A stretch of DNA of 53,571 nucleotides from Paenibacillus radicis (ex Xue et al. 2023) (GTDB lineage: Bacteria > Bacillota > Bacilli > Paenibacillales > NBRC-103111), in the NCBI RefSeq assembly GCF_024722015.1, contig NZ_JANQBD010000042.1, forward strand, positions 1-53,571. The letters are read 5' to 3'. A program made the position numbers and the translations under genes. The notes under the pieces are model-generated. The model did no database searches. It was given only the letters and a program-made list of their open reading frames with translations, and was not told where the DNA came from. This document shows, in pieces, positions 1 through 8,649 of the stretch; position 1 is the stretch's first letter, and each line of letters starts with the position of its first letter.

Positions 1-87
1 TTTTACAACCGTAAGAGAATTCATGGTTCTTTGGGCTATGTTTCACCGGATCAATACGAGGCCATGTATTACAAAAAGGTTGTGTGA
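1..87 (+). pseudogene. IS3-family transposase OrfB, C-terminal end (cut by window edge)
   Basis: The first 28 codons read FYNRKRIHGSLGYVSPDQYE and so on, ending in a TGA stop. This is the typical C-terminus of the DDE integrase-core transposase (OrfB) of IS3-family, IS150-like elements, where the Y-N-x-x-R-x-H-G-S-L-G-Y motif follows the catalytic glutamate. The protein catalyses strand transfer of the insertion sequence. The 5' part lies outside the window, so it cannot be said whether the element is intact. It is listed as partial rather than proven broken. Confidence 0.8.
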
Positions 88-127
88 TATCTCTTATTTG
101 AGTGTCTACTTTCTTGACAGAGATCCA
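88..127 (+). mobile_element. Right end of the IS3-family element
   Basis: Just after the transposase stop the sequence runs TGTCTACTTTCTTGACAGA and ends in TCCA. This fits the right terminal inverted repeats of IS150-group elements, which close in CA. The left end is outside the window, so the exact boundary and the target duplication cannot be verified. Confidence 0.55.
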
Positions 128-262
128 GATTTCCTTTTATTATATTTCTCTATTAATATATTTCTCTAAAACTATCGAAAATTGAAAACCTTGCACTCCT
201 AGGATGGAAATGAAGCAGGCTTTCCAATTAAGACACTATACCACTGTATGACTTTACTCCCA

Positions 263-1399
263 CTAATGAGCGCGCAGCATAACCATACAAATATCATCTT
301 CCTGCTGATCACGGATTTCAGCCGGCAGCAGAACATTCATAATATCCACGAGTTCCCGAGGCTCACAAGCTTCAATAGACTTAACGAGCGTCTCCACCTC
401 ATCCTCGTCTTCCTTTTCTATAGCTTCCAGAAGTCCATCAGTGTATAGAAATAGCCGCATGTCATTCTCATAGGACAACACGCCTTTTACAATATCCATC
501 TGCTCAAAGAACCCAACCGCACAGCTACCTTGATCCAGCAGGATAGTAGGCTTGTTCGCTTCCATAAGAATGCCTGGAGGATGGCCCGCATTAACATACT
601 CGATTGTTTGGTGATGAGTATCAATAACCAAATAAATGGCGGTAAAGTAATAGCTCACGGAGGCATTTCGATTCAACTGATTCATGTAACGGTTCAATTC
701 CGCTATAACTGTTTCCGGTTGAACGAACCGGGTAATGGTATCCTGCATAACAGATGAAATAAACATGCAAACCAACGAGGAGGAAATCCCATGCCCCATC
801 ATATCGAGCAAAATAATCCCATGCCGATTCGAGTCAATCGGATACCAAGAGTATAAATCTCCGGCAAGCTCGAAGGACGGATGATAGGATGCGCTTATAT
901 CCAATCTTTCTTTTCGGAGCGGTTGGCTTAGTACGCTGCTCTGCACTTGTTTGGCCAAATCCAGTTCACTGCGGATACGTGCTTCATTCTCCTTATGCCA
1001 ATCCTTCTCATACTTTAATCGCAGAGCTACACGAATCCGCGCAATTAATTCCACCTTATTGATCGGCTTCATTACATAATCAACGGCACCCGCTTCCATA
1101 GCGTCAGCCAGCAGATTCGAATCCCCCATAGCGGTCACGATAATGATAGGAATATCGCGCAGTGCCTCATCTTCCTGTATAGAACGGCAGGCTTGAAGAC
1201 CGTCCATCACAGGCATCATCATATCGAGCAGGATTAAATCCACCGGCACCTCGGGCCCTTCTCCAGTCCCCACCTTCAACAGCTCCAGCAGTTCAATAGC
1301 AGAGGGCAATTTAATACAGTGCTTATATCCGGCGCTTTTCACTATTTTTTCTATTACCATCAAATTTACAGGATTGTCATCAACTATTACGATATTCAT
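263..1399 (-). CDS. Response regulator with PP2C/SpoIIE-type phosphatase output domain
   Basis: The 378-residue cytoplasmic protein has an N-terminal receiver domain (about residues 1-125; acidic pair D7/D8, phosphoacceptor D59 in LILLDMMMP, K111 in YVMKPI). A short coiled linker (about 125-165) leads to an RsbU/SpoIIE-type PP2C phosphatase domain (about 170-378). Metal-binding acidic residues are visible in AGDLY (D181), LLDMMGHG (D199) and YTDG (D321). Such proteins dephosphorylate an anti-anti-sigma factor when the receiver is phosphorylated, feeding partner-switching control of a stress sigma factor. No cognate kinase or STAS protein is adjacent, so the partner is unknown. AGGAG lies 7 nt before the ATG. 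The next gene downstream of its promoter side is a stress protein on the opposite strand. Confidence 0.88.
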   Translation of the reverse strand: MNIVIVDDNPVNLMVIEKIVKSAGYKHCIKLPSAIELLELLKVGTGEGPEVPVDLILLDMMMPVMDGLQACRSIQEDEALRDIPIIIVTAMGDSNLLADAMEAGAVDYVMKPINKVELIARIRVALRLKYEKDWHKENEARIRSELDLAKQVQSSVLSQPLRKERLDISASYHPSFELAGDLYSWYPIDSNRHGIILLDMMGHGISSSLVCMFISSVMQDTITRFVQPETVIAELNRYMNQLNRNASVSYYFTAIYLVIDTHHQTIEYVNAGHPPGILMEANKPTILLDQGSCAVGFFEQMDIVKGVLSYENDMRLFLYTDGLLEAIEKEDEDEVETLVKSIEACEPRELVDIMNVLLPAEIRDQQEDDICMVMLRAH

Positions 1400-1713
1400 T
1401 ACATGACTCCTAACTTTCGTGGCTTCTACTTTTCATTACATTATAGCGCTATCTATAACAATTATGTACCCGCCAATCCGGCCTTCTGAATCAACAAATA
1501 GAATGGTTCATGATTTTCCCAGATGGTTAATAGAGGACATGCCGGTCACAACCGAATCTATCCATATAACAAGCCAGTCGACTGCAGTACTTACATGGAA
1601 TTTTTCGGGCCGCTTAGTCGCTTAGTACTTCGTTCAGAAAAATCGCTAAGGCAAAGCTCAGCCGTGCTTACGGTACAAGTGTCGCCTGGCGCAACTCAAA
1701 GGAGGAACAACCT
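1400..1713. other. Intergenic stretch between divergent genes
   Basis: This 314-base stretch separates the phosphatase gene (minus) from the YflT-like gene (plus) and should hold both promoters. No convincing sigma-A hexamer pair, sigma-B-like site, hairpin or coding frame was seen apart from the two ribosome binding sites at its ends. Confidence 0.4.
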
Positions 1714-2163
1714 ATGGACAACAAAGCCAAGTTGGTATCTTATGAGGAGCAAGCTATTCAGGAAATTCGCAGTTTTCAAAGGGAAGGCTACACACTGGAC
1801 GAGATTTACGTATTAGCGCATGATGATGAAACAACAGAAGGATTAACTAAGCTGATGAGCACGAATACAGTTGGAGTCATGGAGGAGGGCATTGGAGATG
1901 CTTTTGCCAATCTCTTTCGCTCCAGAGGCGATCAATTGCGTTCCAAAATGCAGTCGTTAGGACTGTCCAAAGCGCAAGCCGATCATTTCGAGAAAGAGCT
2001 GGATAAAGGGAAAATACTTGTTATGGTGTGGAACGACAATCTGGATCATGACGACATGAATGCTCACCGCAGAAACAGCGGGATCCGAGATGAGGTTGTC
2101 GTTCCTAAGGACGGAGTCTACGTAACGAACCGACCGGGTCCCGGCCGAAACAATGTATGGTAA
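1714..2163 (+). CDS. YflT-family general stress protein
   Basis: The 149-residue soluble protein starts from ATG after a strong AAGGAGG. It matches the heat-induced stress protein YflT family: an N-terminal segment in which a helper-type beta strand (KAKLVSYEEQAIQEI...) is followed by YTLDEIYVLAHDDE, and a middle part with an FANLFRSRGDQLRSKM helix and LVMVWND. In Bacillus, members are induced by general stress through sigma-B; their biochemical role is not known. The C-terminal tail (about 125-149) is low in hydrophobic residues and probably disordered. It lies 70 bases upstream of a small membrane protein gene on the same strand, so the two may be co-transcribed. Confidence 0.75.
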   Translation: MDNKAKLVSYEEQAIQEIRSFQREGYTLDEIYVLAHDDETTEGLTKLMSTNTVGVMEEGIGDAFANLFRSRGDQLRSKMQSLGLSKAQADHFEKELDKGKILVMVWNDNLDHDDMNAHRRNSGIRDEVVVPKDGVYVTNRPGPGRNNVW

Positions 2164-2233
2164 TTTTTAAGCAGCAGCAATAGCTGTAATCCGCAAAGGC
2201 ACTGGAAAAACATTATCCAGGAGGTGTGTTAGC

Positions 2234-2398
2234 ATGTTAAAATGGGCTCTTATCTTTTTAGTCGTTGCTATAGTCGCCGGTGTATTTGGATTTCTGGGAA
2301 TCGCCTCAGCGGCAGCAGGCATAGCCAAAGTACTATTCGTTGTGTTCCTGATCTTGTTTATCTTGACCTTAGTGATGGGTCGAAGGCCTTCAGCCTAA
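2234..2398 (+). CDS. DUF1328 (UPF0391) small membrane protein
   Basis: This 54-residue ORF begins MLKWALIFLVVAIVAGVFGF and has two hydrophobic helices (about 4-22 and 31-49) joined by an A/G-rich turn (GIASAAAGIAK). It ends in GRRPSA. Length and pattern match the UPF0391/YtjA family of small inner-membrane proteins of unknown function, often found with stress genes. An AGGAGGTGTG ribosome binding site ends a few bases before the ATG, and an intrinsic terminator follows 14 bases after the stop. It probably shares a transcript with the YflT-like gene upstream. Confidence 0.8.
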   Translation: MLKWALIFLVVAIVAGVFGFLGIASAAAGIAKVLFVVFLILFILTLVMGRRPSA

Positions 2399-2412
2399 CC
2401 TATCTTATCCCG

Positions 2413-2444
2413 AAAAAGCCACTCTCGGCAGAGAGCGGCTTTTT
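2413..2444 (+). terminator. Intrinsic terminator after the DUF1328 gene
   Basis: The sequence forms a stem AAAAAGCC-a-CTCTC / GAGAG-c-GGCTTTTT with a 4-base loop (ggca), ending in a T-run. It can act on either strand because the stem starts in an A-run. It would end the YflT/DUF1328 transcript. Confidence 0.85.
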
Positions 2445-2514
2445 GCTGTATGCATATTAGAATTAAAAGGATTAGTTCTACTATCAAAATTATATCCGTA
2501 TTACTCGTTAAATT

Positions 2515-3663
2515 TTACCACTCCGTAACCGTGCCGTCTTCAGTGCGCCACACTGGATTACGCCACTGATGGCCTATTGCGGCCATTTCACGAACCTTAG
2601 CTTCATTAATCTCGATGCCAAGACCAGGCTTGGTCATTCGTTTCACGAAACCATCCTTATAATCGAACACCGAAGGGTCGACCAAATAATCAAGCAGATC
2701 GGAGCCTTGGTTGTAATGAATGCCCAAGCTCTGTTCTTGAATAAACGCATTCGGCGTGCAGAAGTCAAGCTGCAGCGATGAAGCCAACGCAATAGGCCCA
2801 AGCGGGCAATGAGGCGCAACTGCAACATCGAAGGCTTCCGCCATTGCCGCAATCTTGCGCACTTCCCAAATTCCACCGGCATGACTTAAATCCGGTTGAA
2901 TAATGTCGACTCCCCCCTGCGTAAGAAGCCGTTTGAAATCCCAACGCGTATACATCCTCTCGCCTGTAGCAATCGGAACGCTGGACCCTCTTGTGATTTC
3001 GAGCAGCGCTTCGTTGTTCTCCGATAGAACCGGCTCCTCGATGAACATTGGCTTGTACTGCTCCATCTCCTTGATCAGTACCTTGGCCATTGTCTTGTGG
3101 ACGCGTCCATGGAAGTCCACGCCAATTCCGTTGCCGGGACCAATTGCTTCGCGCACAGCAGCCAGGCGTTCAACCGCCTCCTGCACCTTGAGCGACGAAT
3201 CGATCCACTCCATCTCGGCGGTGCCGTTCATCTTGATCGCAGTGTAGCCCTGCGCGATCTTTTCCTTCGCGGCCTCAGCCACATCCGATGGCTTATCCCC
3301 GCCAATCCAGGCGTAGACGCGCATCTTCTCCTTGCACGGGCCGCCCAGCAAATCATAGACGGGCACGCCCAGGCTCTTGCCCTTAATGTCCCACAGCGCC
3401 TGCTCGATTCCGGAGATAGCGCTCGTCAAGATCGGCCCGCCGCGATAAAATCCGCCGCGGTACAGCACCTGCCACAAATCCTCAATGTGGCCCGGATCTC
3501 TGCCGATCAGGAATTCGCTCATCTCTTCCACGGCTGTGCGCACCGTATCCGCTTTACCCTCAACAACCGGCTCTCCCCAACCGACGATACCGTCATCCGT
3601 CGTAATTTTGAGAAACAACCACCGCGGCGGCACTTTAAATAGCTCCATAGATTTTATTTTCAT
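2515..3663 (-). CDS. dgoD: D-galactonate dehydratase (mandelate racemase/muconate lactonizing enzyme family)
   Basis: Starting at the ATG that follows AAGGAGAGG gives 382 residues, the length of E. coli DgoD. Residues align without offset to the known active site: metal ligands D183, E209 and E235, and catalytic H185 and H285. The GFYRGGPILTSAISGIEQAL stretch is near-diagnostic. The enolase-superfamily enzyme dehydrates D-galactonate to 2-dehydro-3-deoxy-galactonate using Mg2+. A related sugar acid is possible because the family is diverse. Its ATG overlaps the stop of the upstream GntR gene (ATGA), so the two are translationally coupled. No KDGal kinase or aldolase is nearby. A longer in-frame start upstream (3714) lies inside gntR and is not favoured. 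Confidence 0.88.
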   Translation of the reverse strand: MKIKSMELFKVPPRWLFLKITTDDGIVGWGEPVVEGKADTVRTAVEEMSEFLIGRDPGHIEDLWQVLYRGGFYRGGPILTSAISGIEQALWDIKGKSLGVPVYDLLGGPCKEKMRVYAWIGGDKPSDVAEAAKEKIAQGYTAIKMNGTAEMEWIDSSLKVQEAVERLAAVREAIGPGNGIGVDFHGRVHKTMAKVLIKEMEQYKPMFIEEPVLSENNEALLEITRGSSVPIATGERMYTRWDFKRLLTQGGVDIIQPDLSHAGGIWEVRKIAAMAEAFDVAVAPHCPLGPIALASSLQLDFCTPNAFIQEQSLGIHYNQGSDLLDYLVDPSVFDYKDGFVKRMTKPGLGIEINEAKVREMAAIGHQWRNPVWRTEDGTVTEW

Positions 3664-4346
3664 AATGAATCCTCTCCTTTGTGAAATTCGAACAGCATAT
3701 CCTCCAAATGGCATTTCATAAGAGCACGCGCCTGAGTCGGATTCCGCTGAATAATGGCCTGTGCGATCAAGTAATGAAATGACGAGGCTTTCTCATGCAT
3801 CCCCGGCCATTTCATGGATTTACGCCGACTATCCACCAGCAAGTCACTCATTCGGTCCAGCATGTGGAACATAATATCGTTGTGGGAAGCTTTCGCGATC
3901 AATTCATGAAAATGGATGTCCTCTTTCAAGAAATCCCGCTGCTTCTCAACCTTGCGTTTCATAGCCTCAGCAGTAGCCATGATTGCCTTCGCTTCTTCAT
4001 CGGTAGCCTTCTCTGCAGCCATAGCGGCAAGCTCCGGTTCGATAATAAGCCTTGCTTCCGTCAATTGCAGCATGGTAGCCCGCTCCAGGAAATCAAGTCG
4101 GTCGGCTGGCGCATCAGTCAAATCATTGTCTACATAGGTGCCTCGCCCTTGCTCGATTCGCAAAATTTTCTGCTTCCCGAGTATACGAACGGCCTCTCGC
4201 ACAGAGGATATGCCAACGCCCAGCTCAGCCGATAGCTGCTCCAATGGCGGAAGCTGCTCCCCTTGCTTCCAGTGACCTGCTTTAATATTGCTTTTGATAC
4301 GGTCGTATACGGTTTCGTAAGTTAATTTCTTCGATATGATAACCAC
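3660..4346 (-). CDS. FadR-subfamily GntR transcriptional regulator
   Basis: The 228-residue regulator has an N-terminal winged helix (about 8-75; TYETVYDRIKSNIKAGHWKQGEQLP...SVREAVRIL...GRGTYV) and a C-terminal all-helical FCD ligand domain (about 95-220). The FCD domain contains a DIHFHELIAKASHN metal/ligand motif. Such proteins usually sense the sugar acid handled by adjacent genes, here galactonate or a relative, and repress their own operon. The drawn start is GTG (4344-4346). The only Shine-Dalgarno-like sequence, AGGTGG, overlaps that codon, so the true start is uncertain and may be a few codons downstream. The stop overlaps the dgoD start by the ATGA arrangement. Two operator-like repeats flank its promoter. 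Confidence 0.85.
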   Translation of the reverse strand: MVIISKKLTYETVYDRIKSNIKAGHWKQGEQLPPLEQLSAELGVGISSVREAVRILGKQKILRIEQGRGTYVDNDLTDAPADRLDFLERATMLQLTEARLIIEPELAAMAAEKATDEEAKAIMATAEAMKRKVEKQRDFLKEDIHFHELIAKASHNDIMFHMLDRMSDLLVDSRRKSMKWPGMHEKASSFHYLIAQAIIQRNPTQARALMKCHLEDMLFEFHKGEDSL

Positions 4347-4372
4347 CTGCAGACTTTATAAATAACAAACAT

Positions 4373-4418
4373 TCATATGATGTATTTATAATATATAACA
4401 AGTCATATGATGTTTCAA
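4373..4418 (-). promoter_or_regulatory. gntR-dgoD promoter with paired operator-like repeats
   Basis: Read on the minus strand, TTGAAA (4413-4418) and TATATT (4390-4395) form a -35/-10 pair with a 17-bp spacer. The 11-mer TCATATGATGT (plus strand), built around the palindrome TCATATGA, occurs at 4403-4413 between -35 and -10 and again at 4373-4383 just downstream of -10. The copies are spaced 30 bp, three helical turns. This is a natural autoregulatory site for the adjacent GntR protein; the assignment is inference. Confidence 0.6.
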
Positions 4419-4622
4419 CAGAAATATTTACTCTTCTAATATTGCTGGGGAGAGATATTTTCATTCATCTGCTGTTAAGCAGCCAACGAATAACAGAAAA
4501 AAACCTGCTCTCGTTAGAAACGAAACCTTTTGCAAGGCAGATTCTATCGAAAACAGGTATTGGTATCATTTCTTATGAAAATCAGGATTCTTATAATCCT
4601 GCAATATCACCTGATTATCTGA

Positions 4623-5396
4623 CTACTGCATGATAATGCTTTGATGCCCCGCCAAAAATCCCCCGTCGACCGGTATGCAGGTACCTGTAATATAGGACGC
4701 CTCCGGCGATGCCAGGAAACAGACAGCTTCCGCTACCTCACCAGTCCCACCGAAACGTCCCATAGGAGTTTTTCCTAGCACCGCGTCTCGAAATGACTCT
4801 TTCTTGAAGTTGCCCGCTGTTAAATCGGTTTCAATGTAGCCCGGACTTACTGAGTTGACCCGTACCCCATATTTGGCCCATTCCACAGCTAGTACCTTGC
4901 TGTACTGCATCAGGCCTCCCTTGGAAGCCGCATACGCGCTTTGATTCGGAGTACCAATATGCGAAAGCATGGAAGTAATCGTTACTATAGAACCGCTTCC
5001 TTGCTCAATCATCCTTTTCCCAACCTCCTGGCAGCTCATAAATCCGCCCTTCAGGTTCACTCCGACTACCTCGTCCCAATCTTCTACTGCATATTGCTCC
5101 GCTGGTACACGCTTGTTAATGCCGGCGCAATAGACGAAGCTGTCGATACGTCCGTACAGCTCATTCGCCTGCTTCACAAAGTGCTGAATACTTCCCTGAT
5201 CCTGAACATCTAGCATCAGCCCGTGTGCCTCGCCGCCATTCTGCCGCAAGTGTTCAGCTGTGCCCAAATATTGCTCTTGCGTCCGGCTGCCTATGATAAC
5301 CTTACATCCATAGCCTGCTAATTTCTCAGCGATGGCTCTCCCGATTCCTCTTCCGCCTCCGGCGATGACCGCTACTTGGTTATGTAATCCACGCAT
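4623..5396 (-). CDS. SDR-family NAD(P)-dependent oxidoreductase
   Basis: The 257-residue classical short-chain dehydrogenase has a GGGRGIG cofactor loop (13-19), a CAG motif near residue 90, and the catalytic set S142, Y155 and K159 (YAASK). The C-terminal half carries PGYIETDL and GTCIPVDGGF. It resembles gluconate 5-dehydrogenase/glucose 1-dehydrogenase-type members, which fits the sugar-acid neighbours, but the substrate cannot be read from sequence. A GGGGGA ribosome binding site precedes the ATG. It lies upstream of gntR-dgoD on the same strand, with a 276-bp gap containing the gntR promoter, so it is probably a separate or partly overlapping transcript. Confidence 0.82.
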   Translation of the reverse strand: MRGLHNQVAVIAGGGRGIGRAIAEKLAGYGCKVIIGSRTQEQYLGTAEHLRQNGGEAHGLMLDVQDQGSIQHFVKQANELYGRIDSFVYCAGINKRVPAEQYAVEDWDEVVGVNLKGGFMSCQEVGKRMIEQGSGSIVTITSMLSHIGTPNQSAYAASKGGLMQYSKVLAVEWAKYGVRVNSVSPGYIETDLTAGNFKKESFRDAVLGKTPMGRFGGTGEVAEAVCFLASPEASYITGTCIPVDGGFLAGHQSIIMQ

Positions 5397-5603
5397 CTAC
5401 AATCCCCCATTTCAACTTTTCAACAGGTAACTCTCCACTATCAAGTCTTACGTTATGTATCTCTACATACATCTTATCAATGCCTCCGCAGGAGTACAAT
5501 TGCCCCTGGAAAAATTGTAAAAACTGTTTTGTACGCATTCCCTCTCATATTTCCAACTTTCAAACACATACTACATCTATGCAAAGAAACGGTGAGGGAT
5601 ATC

Positions 5604-6323
5604 ATGAAGCCAACCATATTAATTATTGAAGATGAGGATAAAATAGCACGGGTGCTGCAGCTGGAATTAGAACATGAAGGCTACTCCCCTCAGCATGCCA
5701 AAGATGGCCGCGAAGGCTTGGATATGGCACTGGCCCAGAGCTGGGACATGATCCTGCTCGATATCATGCTGCCTGAGCTGAACGGTATGGAGGTACTGCG
5801 CCGAATGAGGCAGAGCGGCTGTCATACTCCTGTTATTTTACTGACAGCCAGAGACACCATACCCGACCGGGTGAGCGGGCTTGATCAGGGTGCGAATGAC
5901 TATATAACAAAGCCCTTTGCCATTGAAGAGCTGCTGGCACGTATTCGCAACCTGCTCCGAATGACAGCTAACCAGCCGAATGCCGAAGGCGGAGCTACCT
6001 TCCACAACGAAGATGAGCTCCGTATCGATGGCTTGACTATGAATATACGAACCCGTCAGGTTATCCGGGAAGATCAGCTCATCGAGCTTACCCCGAAGGA
6101 ATTCGATCTTCTGAGCTATTTGGTAACTCATACGGGTGAGGTGCTTTCCCGCGAGCAAATTTTATCCGATGTATGGGGATATGGCTTTATCGGTGATACC
6201 AATGTTGTAGATGTGTATATCCGCTACTTACGGCAGAAGGTAGATCAAGGGTTCACCTGCAAACTTATTCATACGCTACGGGGCGTCGGCTATTTGGTCA
6301 AAGAATGTGATACGGCTACATGA
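5604..6323 (+). CDS. OmpR/PhoB-family response regulator
   Basis: The start chosen is the ATG after GGTGAGGG, giving 239 residues; the frame stays open 75 bases further upstream but without a ribosome binding site. The receiver domain (1-120) has acidic residues E9, D10 and D12, phosphoacceptor D53 (MILLDIMLPEL) and K103 (ITKPF). The C-terminal winged helix (about 140-235) carries ELTPKEFDLLSYLVTH and NVVDVYIRYLRQKVD. It should be a DNA-binding activator phosphorylated by the kinase encoded next, whose start overlaps its stop by 4 bases. The pair resembles ArlRS/YkoGH-type systems; the signal is unknown. Confidence 0.92.
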   Translation: MKPTILIIEDEDKIARVLQLELEHEGYSPQHAKDGREGLDMALAQSWDMILLDIMLPELNGMEVLRRMRQSGCHTPVILLTARDTIPDRVSGLDQGANDYITKPFAIEELLARIRNLLRMTANQPNAEGGATFHNEDELRIDGLTMNIRTRQVIREDQLIELTPKEFDLLSYLVTHTGEVLSREQILSDVWGYGFIGDTNVVDVYIRYLRQKVDQGFTCKLIHTLRGVGYLVKECDTAT

Positions 6324-7708
6324 GGATTCGAATCAAAATCACACTTCTGATCGCAGCTTCATTGCTGCTGGTCATGCTGCTGTTCAATATTGTCACGTAC
6401 TTTACGGTTGTGCGCATCACAACGAAAAGCCAGATCCAGCTTCTGTGGAATGCGATCACACCTTTGATGTCTCAAACCGAGCTCTACAATCCAGCACGCT
6501 GGACCCGCACCTCATGGCTCAAGCCCTTCCTGATGCCACAAGCCCTGATCCGTATTATTGATAAGGATTCTGTTATACAAACACAACTAGCTACAAATGA
6601 TAAGCTCAAGGAGATTCCGGCCGAGTTCAGCATTCGCAGCTTTTCCAGAACACTCAAAACACCCGAAGCACTGATCGTCTACATTCAGACCCCTATTATT
6701 GATGATAAAAATGAAACTCTCGGCGCTGTGCAAATCATACGCAGGCTGGATACTTTGGAAGAATATTTGGACGTGCTGATCAATGTACTCATGCTGACCA
6801 CCATGGGGTCTGTTATATTCGCGCTGGCCTGTGGAATGTATTACGCCAAAATCATTCTTCGGCCTATCCACCAGCTTGCCTTTGTTATGGAGTCGAATCA
6901 ACGAAACGGTGTCTTCAAGAAGCTGGAGCTCCCCCCTTCCAAACACCAAGACGAGCTGGGGCAGCTGATACATACCTTTAATTCTATGATCGGGAAAATG
7001 GAGCATAACTTCAATCTGCAAAAGCAATTTCTGGCTGATGCCTCCCACGAGCTAAAAACTCCGCTGACTATCATAGAAAGCTATGCCGATCTTTTGAGGC
7101 GTTGGGGCGGCAGCAATACGGAGGTGCGAACGGAAGCCGTTGAAGCCATTCACTCCGAAGCCGCGCGGCTGCGCAAGCTCACCCATGAACTGCTTACAGT
7201 CGCTAATACCGAATCAGGAGAGCATATGCAGTGGGAAGCCTTTAATCTCTCCGAGCTAGTGAGCACAACGGCAGCTACCTTGCAGCAAGCCTTTCACCGC
7301 GAGCTTCGCTGCCAGCTGGATAACGCGTTTGATAGCGTAACCATGAGCGGGAGCCCAGGGCAGATCAAGCAGCTGCTGATCATCCTGCTTGATAACGCCA
7401 TCAAGTACAGCCAGGACGCTGTACTTGTGACGCTGCAGCCGGATCCGCGCGATGCGCAGATCGCCGTGCTGCAGGTAACCGACCGCGGCATCGGCATCGA
7501 GCCCGCGGATATCCCGCGCCTGTTCGACCGGTTTTACCGGGTCGATAGGGCTCGCAGCCGCTCCACGGGCGGGAGCGGACTCGGACTCTCGATCGCGCAT
7601 AACATTGTGCGGCTGCACAAGGGTACGATCGTGATCGACAGCAAGCCCGGCAAGGGCACGCGTATCACCGTGAAGCTGCCACTGAACGCATCGCCTCCTT
7701 GCCGCTAA
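6320..7708 (+). CDS. Membrane sensor histidine kinase, partner of the preceding regulator
   Basis: The 462-residue kinase has two transmembrane helices (about 8-30 and 153-177) that bound an extracytoplasmic sensor segment of about 120 residues. A HAMP region follows (178-232), then the HisKA dimerisation domain with phosphoacceptor H243 (ASHELKTPLT). The HATPase domain has an N-box DNAIKYS, G1 DRGIGIEP and G2 GGSGLGLSIAHNI. Its ATG overlaps the regulator's TGA (ATGA), so translation is coupled. The sensor segment shows no named domain by eye. A 14-bp stem starts within its last codons. Confidence 0.92.
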   Translation: MRIRIKITLLIAASLLLVMLLFNIVTYFTVVRITTKSQIQLLWNAITPLMSQTELYNPARWTRTSWLKPFLMPQALIRIIDKDSVIQTQLATNDKLKEIPAEFSIRSFSRTLKTPEALIVYIQTPIIDDKNETLGAVQIIRRLDTLEEYLDVLINVLMLTTMGSVIFALACGMYYAKIILRPIHQLAFVMESNQRNGVFKKLELPPSKHQDELGQLIHTFNSMIGKMEHNFNLQKQFLADASHELKTPLTIIESYADLLRRWGGSNTEVRTEAVEAIHSEAARLRKLTHELLTVANTESGEHMQWEAFNLSELVSTTAATLQQAFHRELRCQLDNAFDSVTMSGSPGQIKQLLIILLDNAIKYSQDAVLVTLQPDPRDAQIAVLQVTDRGIGIEPADIPRLFDRFYRVDRARSRSTGGSGLGLSIAHNIVRLHKGTIVIDSKPGKGTRITVKLPLNASPPCR

Positions 7709-7724
7709 GCCAAGGAGGCGATGC
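7688..7724 (+). terminator. Hairpin at the end of the two-component operon
   Basis: A perfect 14-bp inverted repeat, GCATCGCCTCCTTG / CAAGGAGGCGATGC, has a 9-base loop that holds the kinase stop codon. The downstream T-tract is weak (ATTGATTAGGGTATTTTT), so it may be an RNA 3' end stabiliser or an inefficient terminator. Confidence 0.6.
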
Positions 7725-7813
7725 ATTGATTAGGGTATTTTTAGGCCTATAAGTTACCCACTGCCAAAAATACCGCCTTCCCAAGGATGTAATTGCATAT
7801 AATTTCCTTGCAA

Positions 7814-7856
7814 CAAAAAGAGCACGTTTGGCGTCATTACTCATGACACCAAACGT
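7814..7856 (-). terminator. Intrinsic terminator of the NlpC/P60 gene
   Basis: On the minus strand the stem AGCACGTTTGG-(T)-GTCA / TGAC-(G)-CCAAACGTGCT (16 positions, one mismatch, 7-base loop) is followed directly by CTTTTTGTTG. It lies about 80 bases past the stop of the cell-wall hydrolase gene. Confidence 0.85.
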
Positions 7857-7938
7857 GCTACTTCTTCTTACAAACTCTCCCTGTCGATAGGGGCCCGCGA
7901 TGTATGAGGTATTTTGAACGGAGTTTGTTATTGCGAGA

Positions 7939-8421
7939 CTACAAAACGCGGCGAGCTGTTTTATACTTCGATTTCCAGAAGCTGTTGTTCATATTAGAAA
8001 TTTTTACGCCTCCGGCTCCATAGGTATGAAGCATGTTGCCATTTCCGATATAGATACCCACGTGATGAATCGGAGAATAGAAAAATACAAGATCCCCAGG
8101 CTTCAAATTACTTTTTGACACATAAGTACCCACATGAGATTGTGCTTGTGAAGTACGTGGCAGCTGAACGCCATATTTACCATATACATACTGTGTAAAA
8201 GAAGAACAGTCAAAGTTACGAGTCTGTCCGGCCGTTGCCCCAAACTTATAAGGCACGCCCATATAGCGCTTACCTGTTGCAATAACACTGCTCGCCTTTG
8301 AAGAGCTGTAAGCATAAGCTGTATTGGATGGAGTTGCAATGGTTCCGGATAACATAACAGAAAGACCTACAGTGGCAACCATCAATGTCTTACCCAACTG
8401 TTGTTTTTTCAGAAGTTTCAT
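7939..8421 (-). CDS. Secreted NlpC/P60 cell-wall endopeptidase
   Basis: The start at the ATG after AAGGAGAG gives 160 residues. An N-terminal signal peptide (KLLKKQQLGK, then a hydrophobic stretch 11-30, likely cleavage near AYA, residue 37) leads directly into an NlpC/P60 catalytic domain (about 42-160). The catalytic triad is visible: C72 in NFDCSSF, H120 in IHHVGIYIG and H132 in MLHTYG. Such enzymes cleave gamma-D-glutamyl-diamino acid bonds in peptidoglycan stem peptides. No LysM or SH3 binding repeats are present, so it is the minimal single-domain form. It is monocistronic, with its own terminator. Confidence 0.9.
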   Translation of the reverse strand: MKLLKKQQLGKTLMVATVGLSVMLSGTIATPSNTAYAYSSSKASSVIATGKRYMGVPYKFGATAGQTRNFDCSSFTQYVYGKYGVQLPRTSQAQSHVGTYVSKSNLKPGDLVFFYSPIHHVGIYIGNGNMLHTYGAGGVKISNMNNSFWKSKYKTARRVL

Positions 8422-8649
8422 AATTTCTCTCCTTATCAACAATAGATTGGAGTACAGGATGCTTGTCCCTGTCTCGATTTCGAGTATACCACGTAAAAAA
8501 AAGCCAACATGTACCAAGGGCCTTGCAAACCCTCATTACATCCGGCTTTCATTCCGTTTATTAGAATCAAATAAGAATTTTTTAATCTTGGCGCTCTTGA
8601 CAGAGCTGCTTCTTCAAGCTTTTCCACTAGCCATCCACAAAAAGCTATC

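Noticed and set aside
4556..4612. CAGGATT/AATCCTG hairpin in the SDR-gntR gap as a terminator
   Set aside because: A 7-bp stem with no T-tract on either strand; too weak to call.
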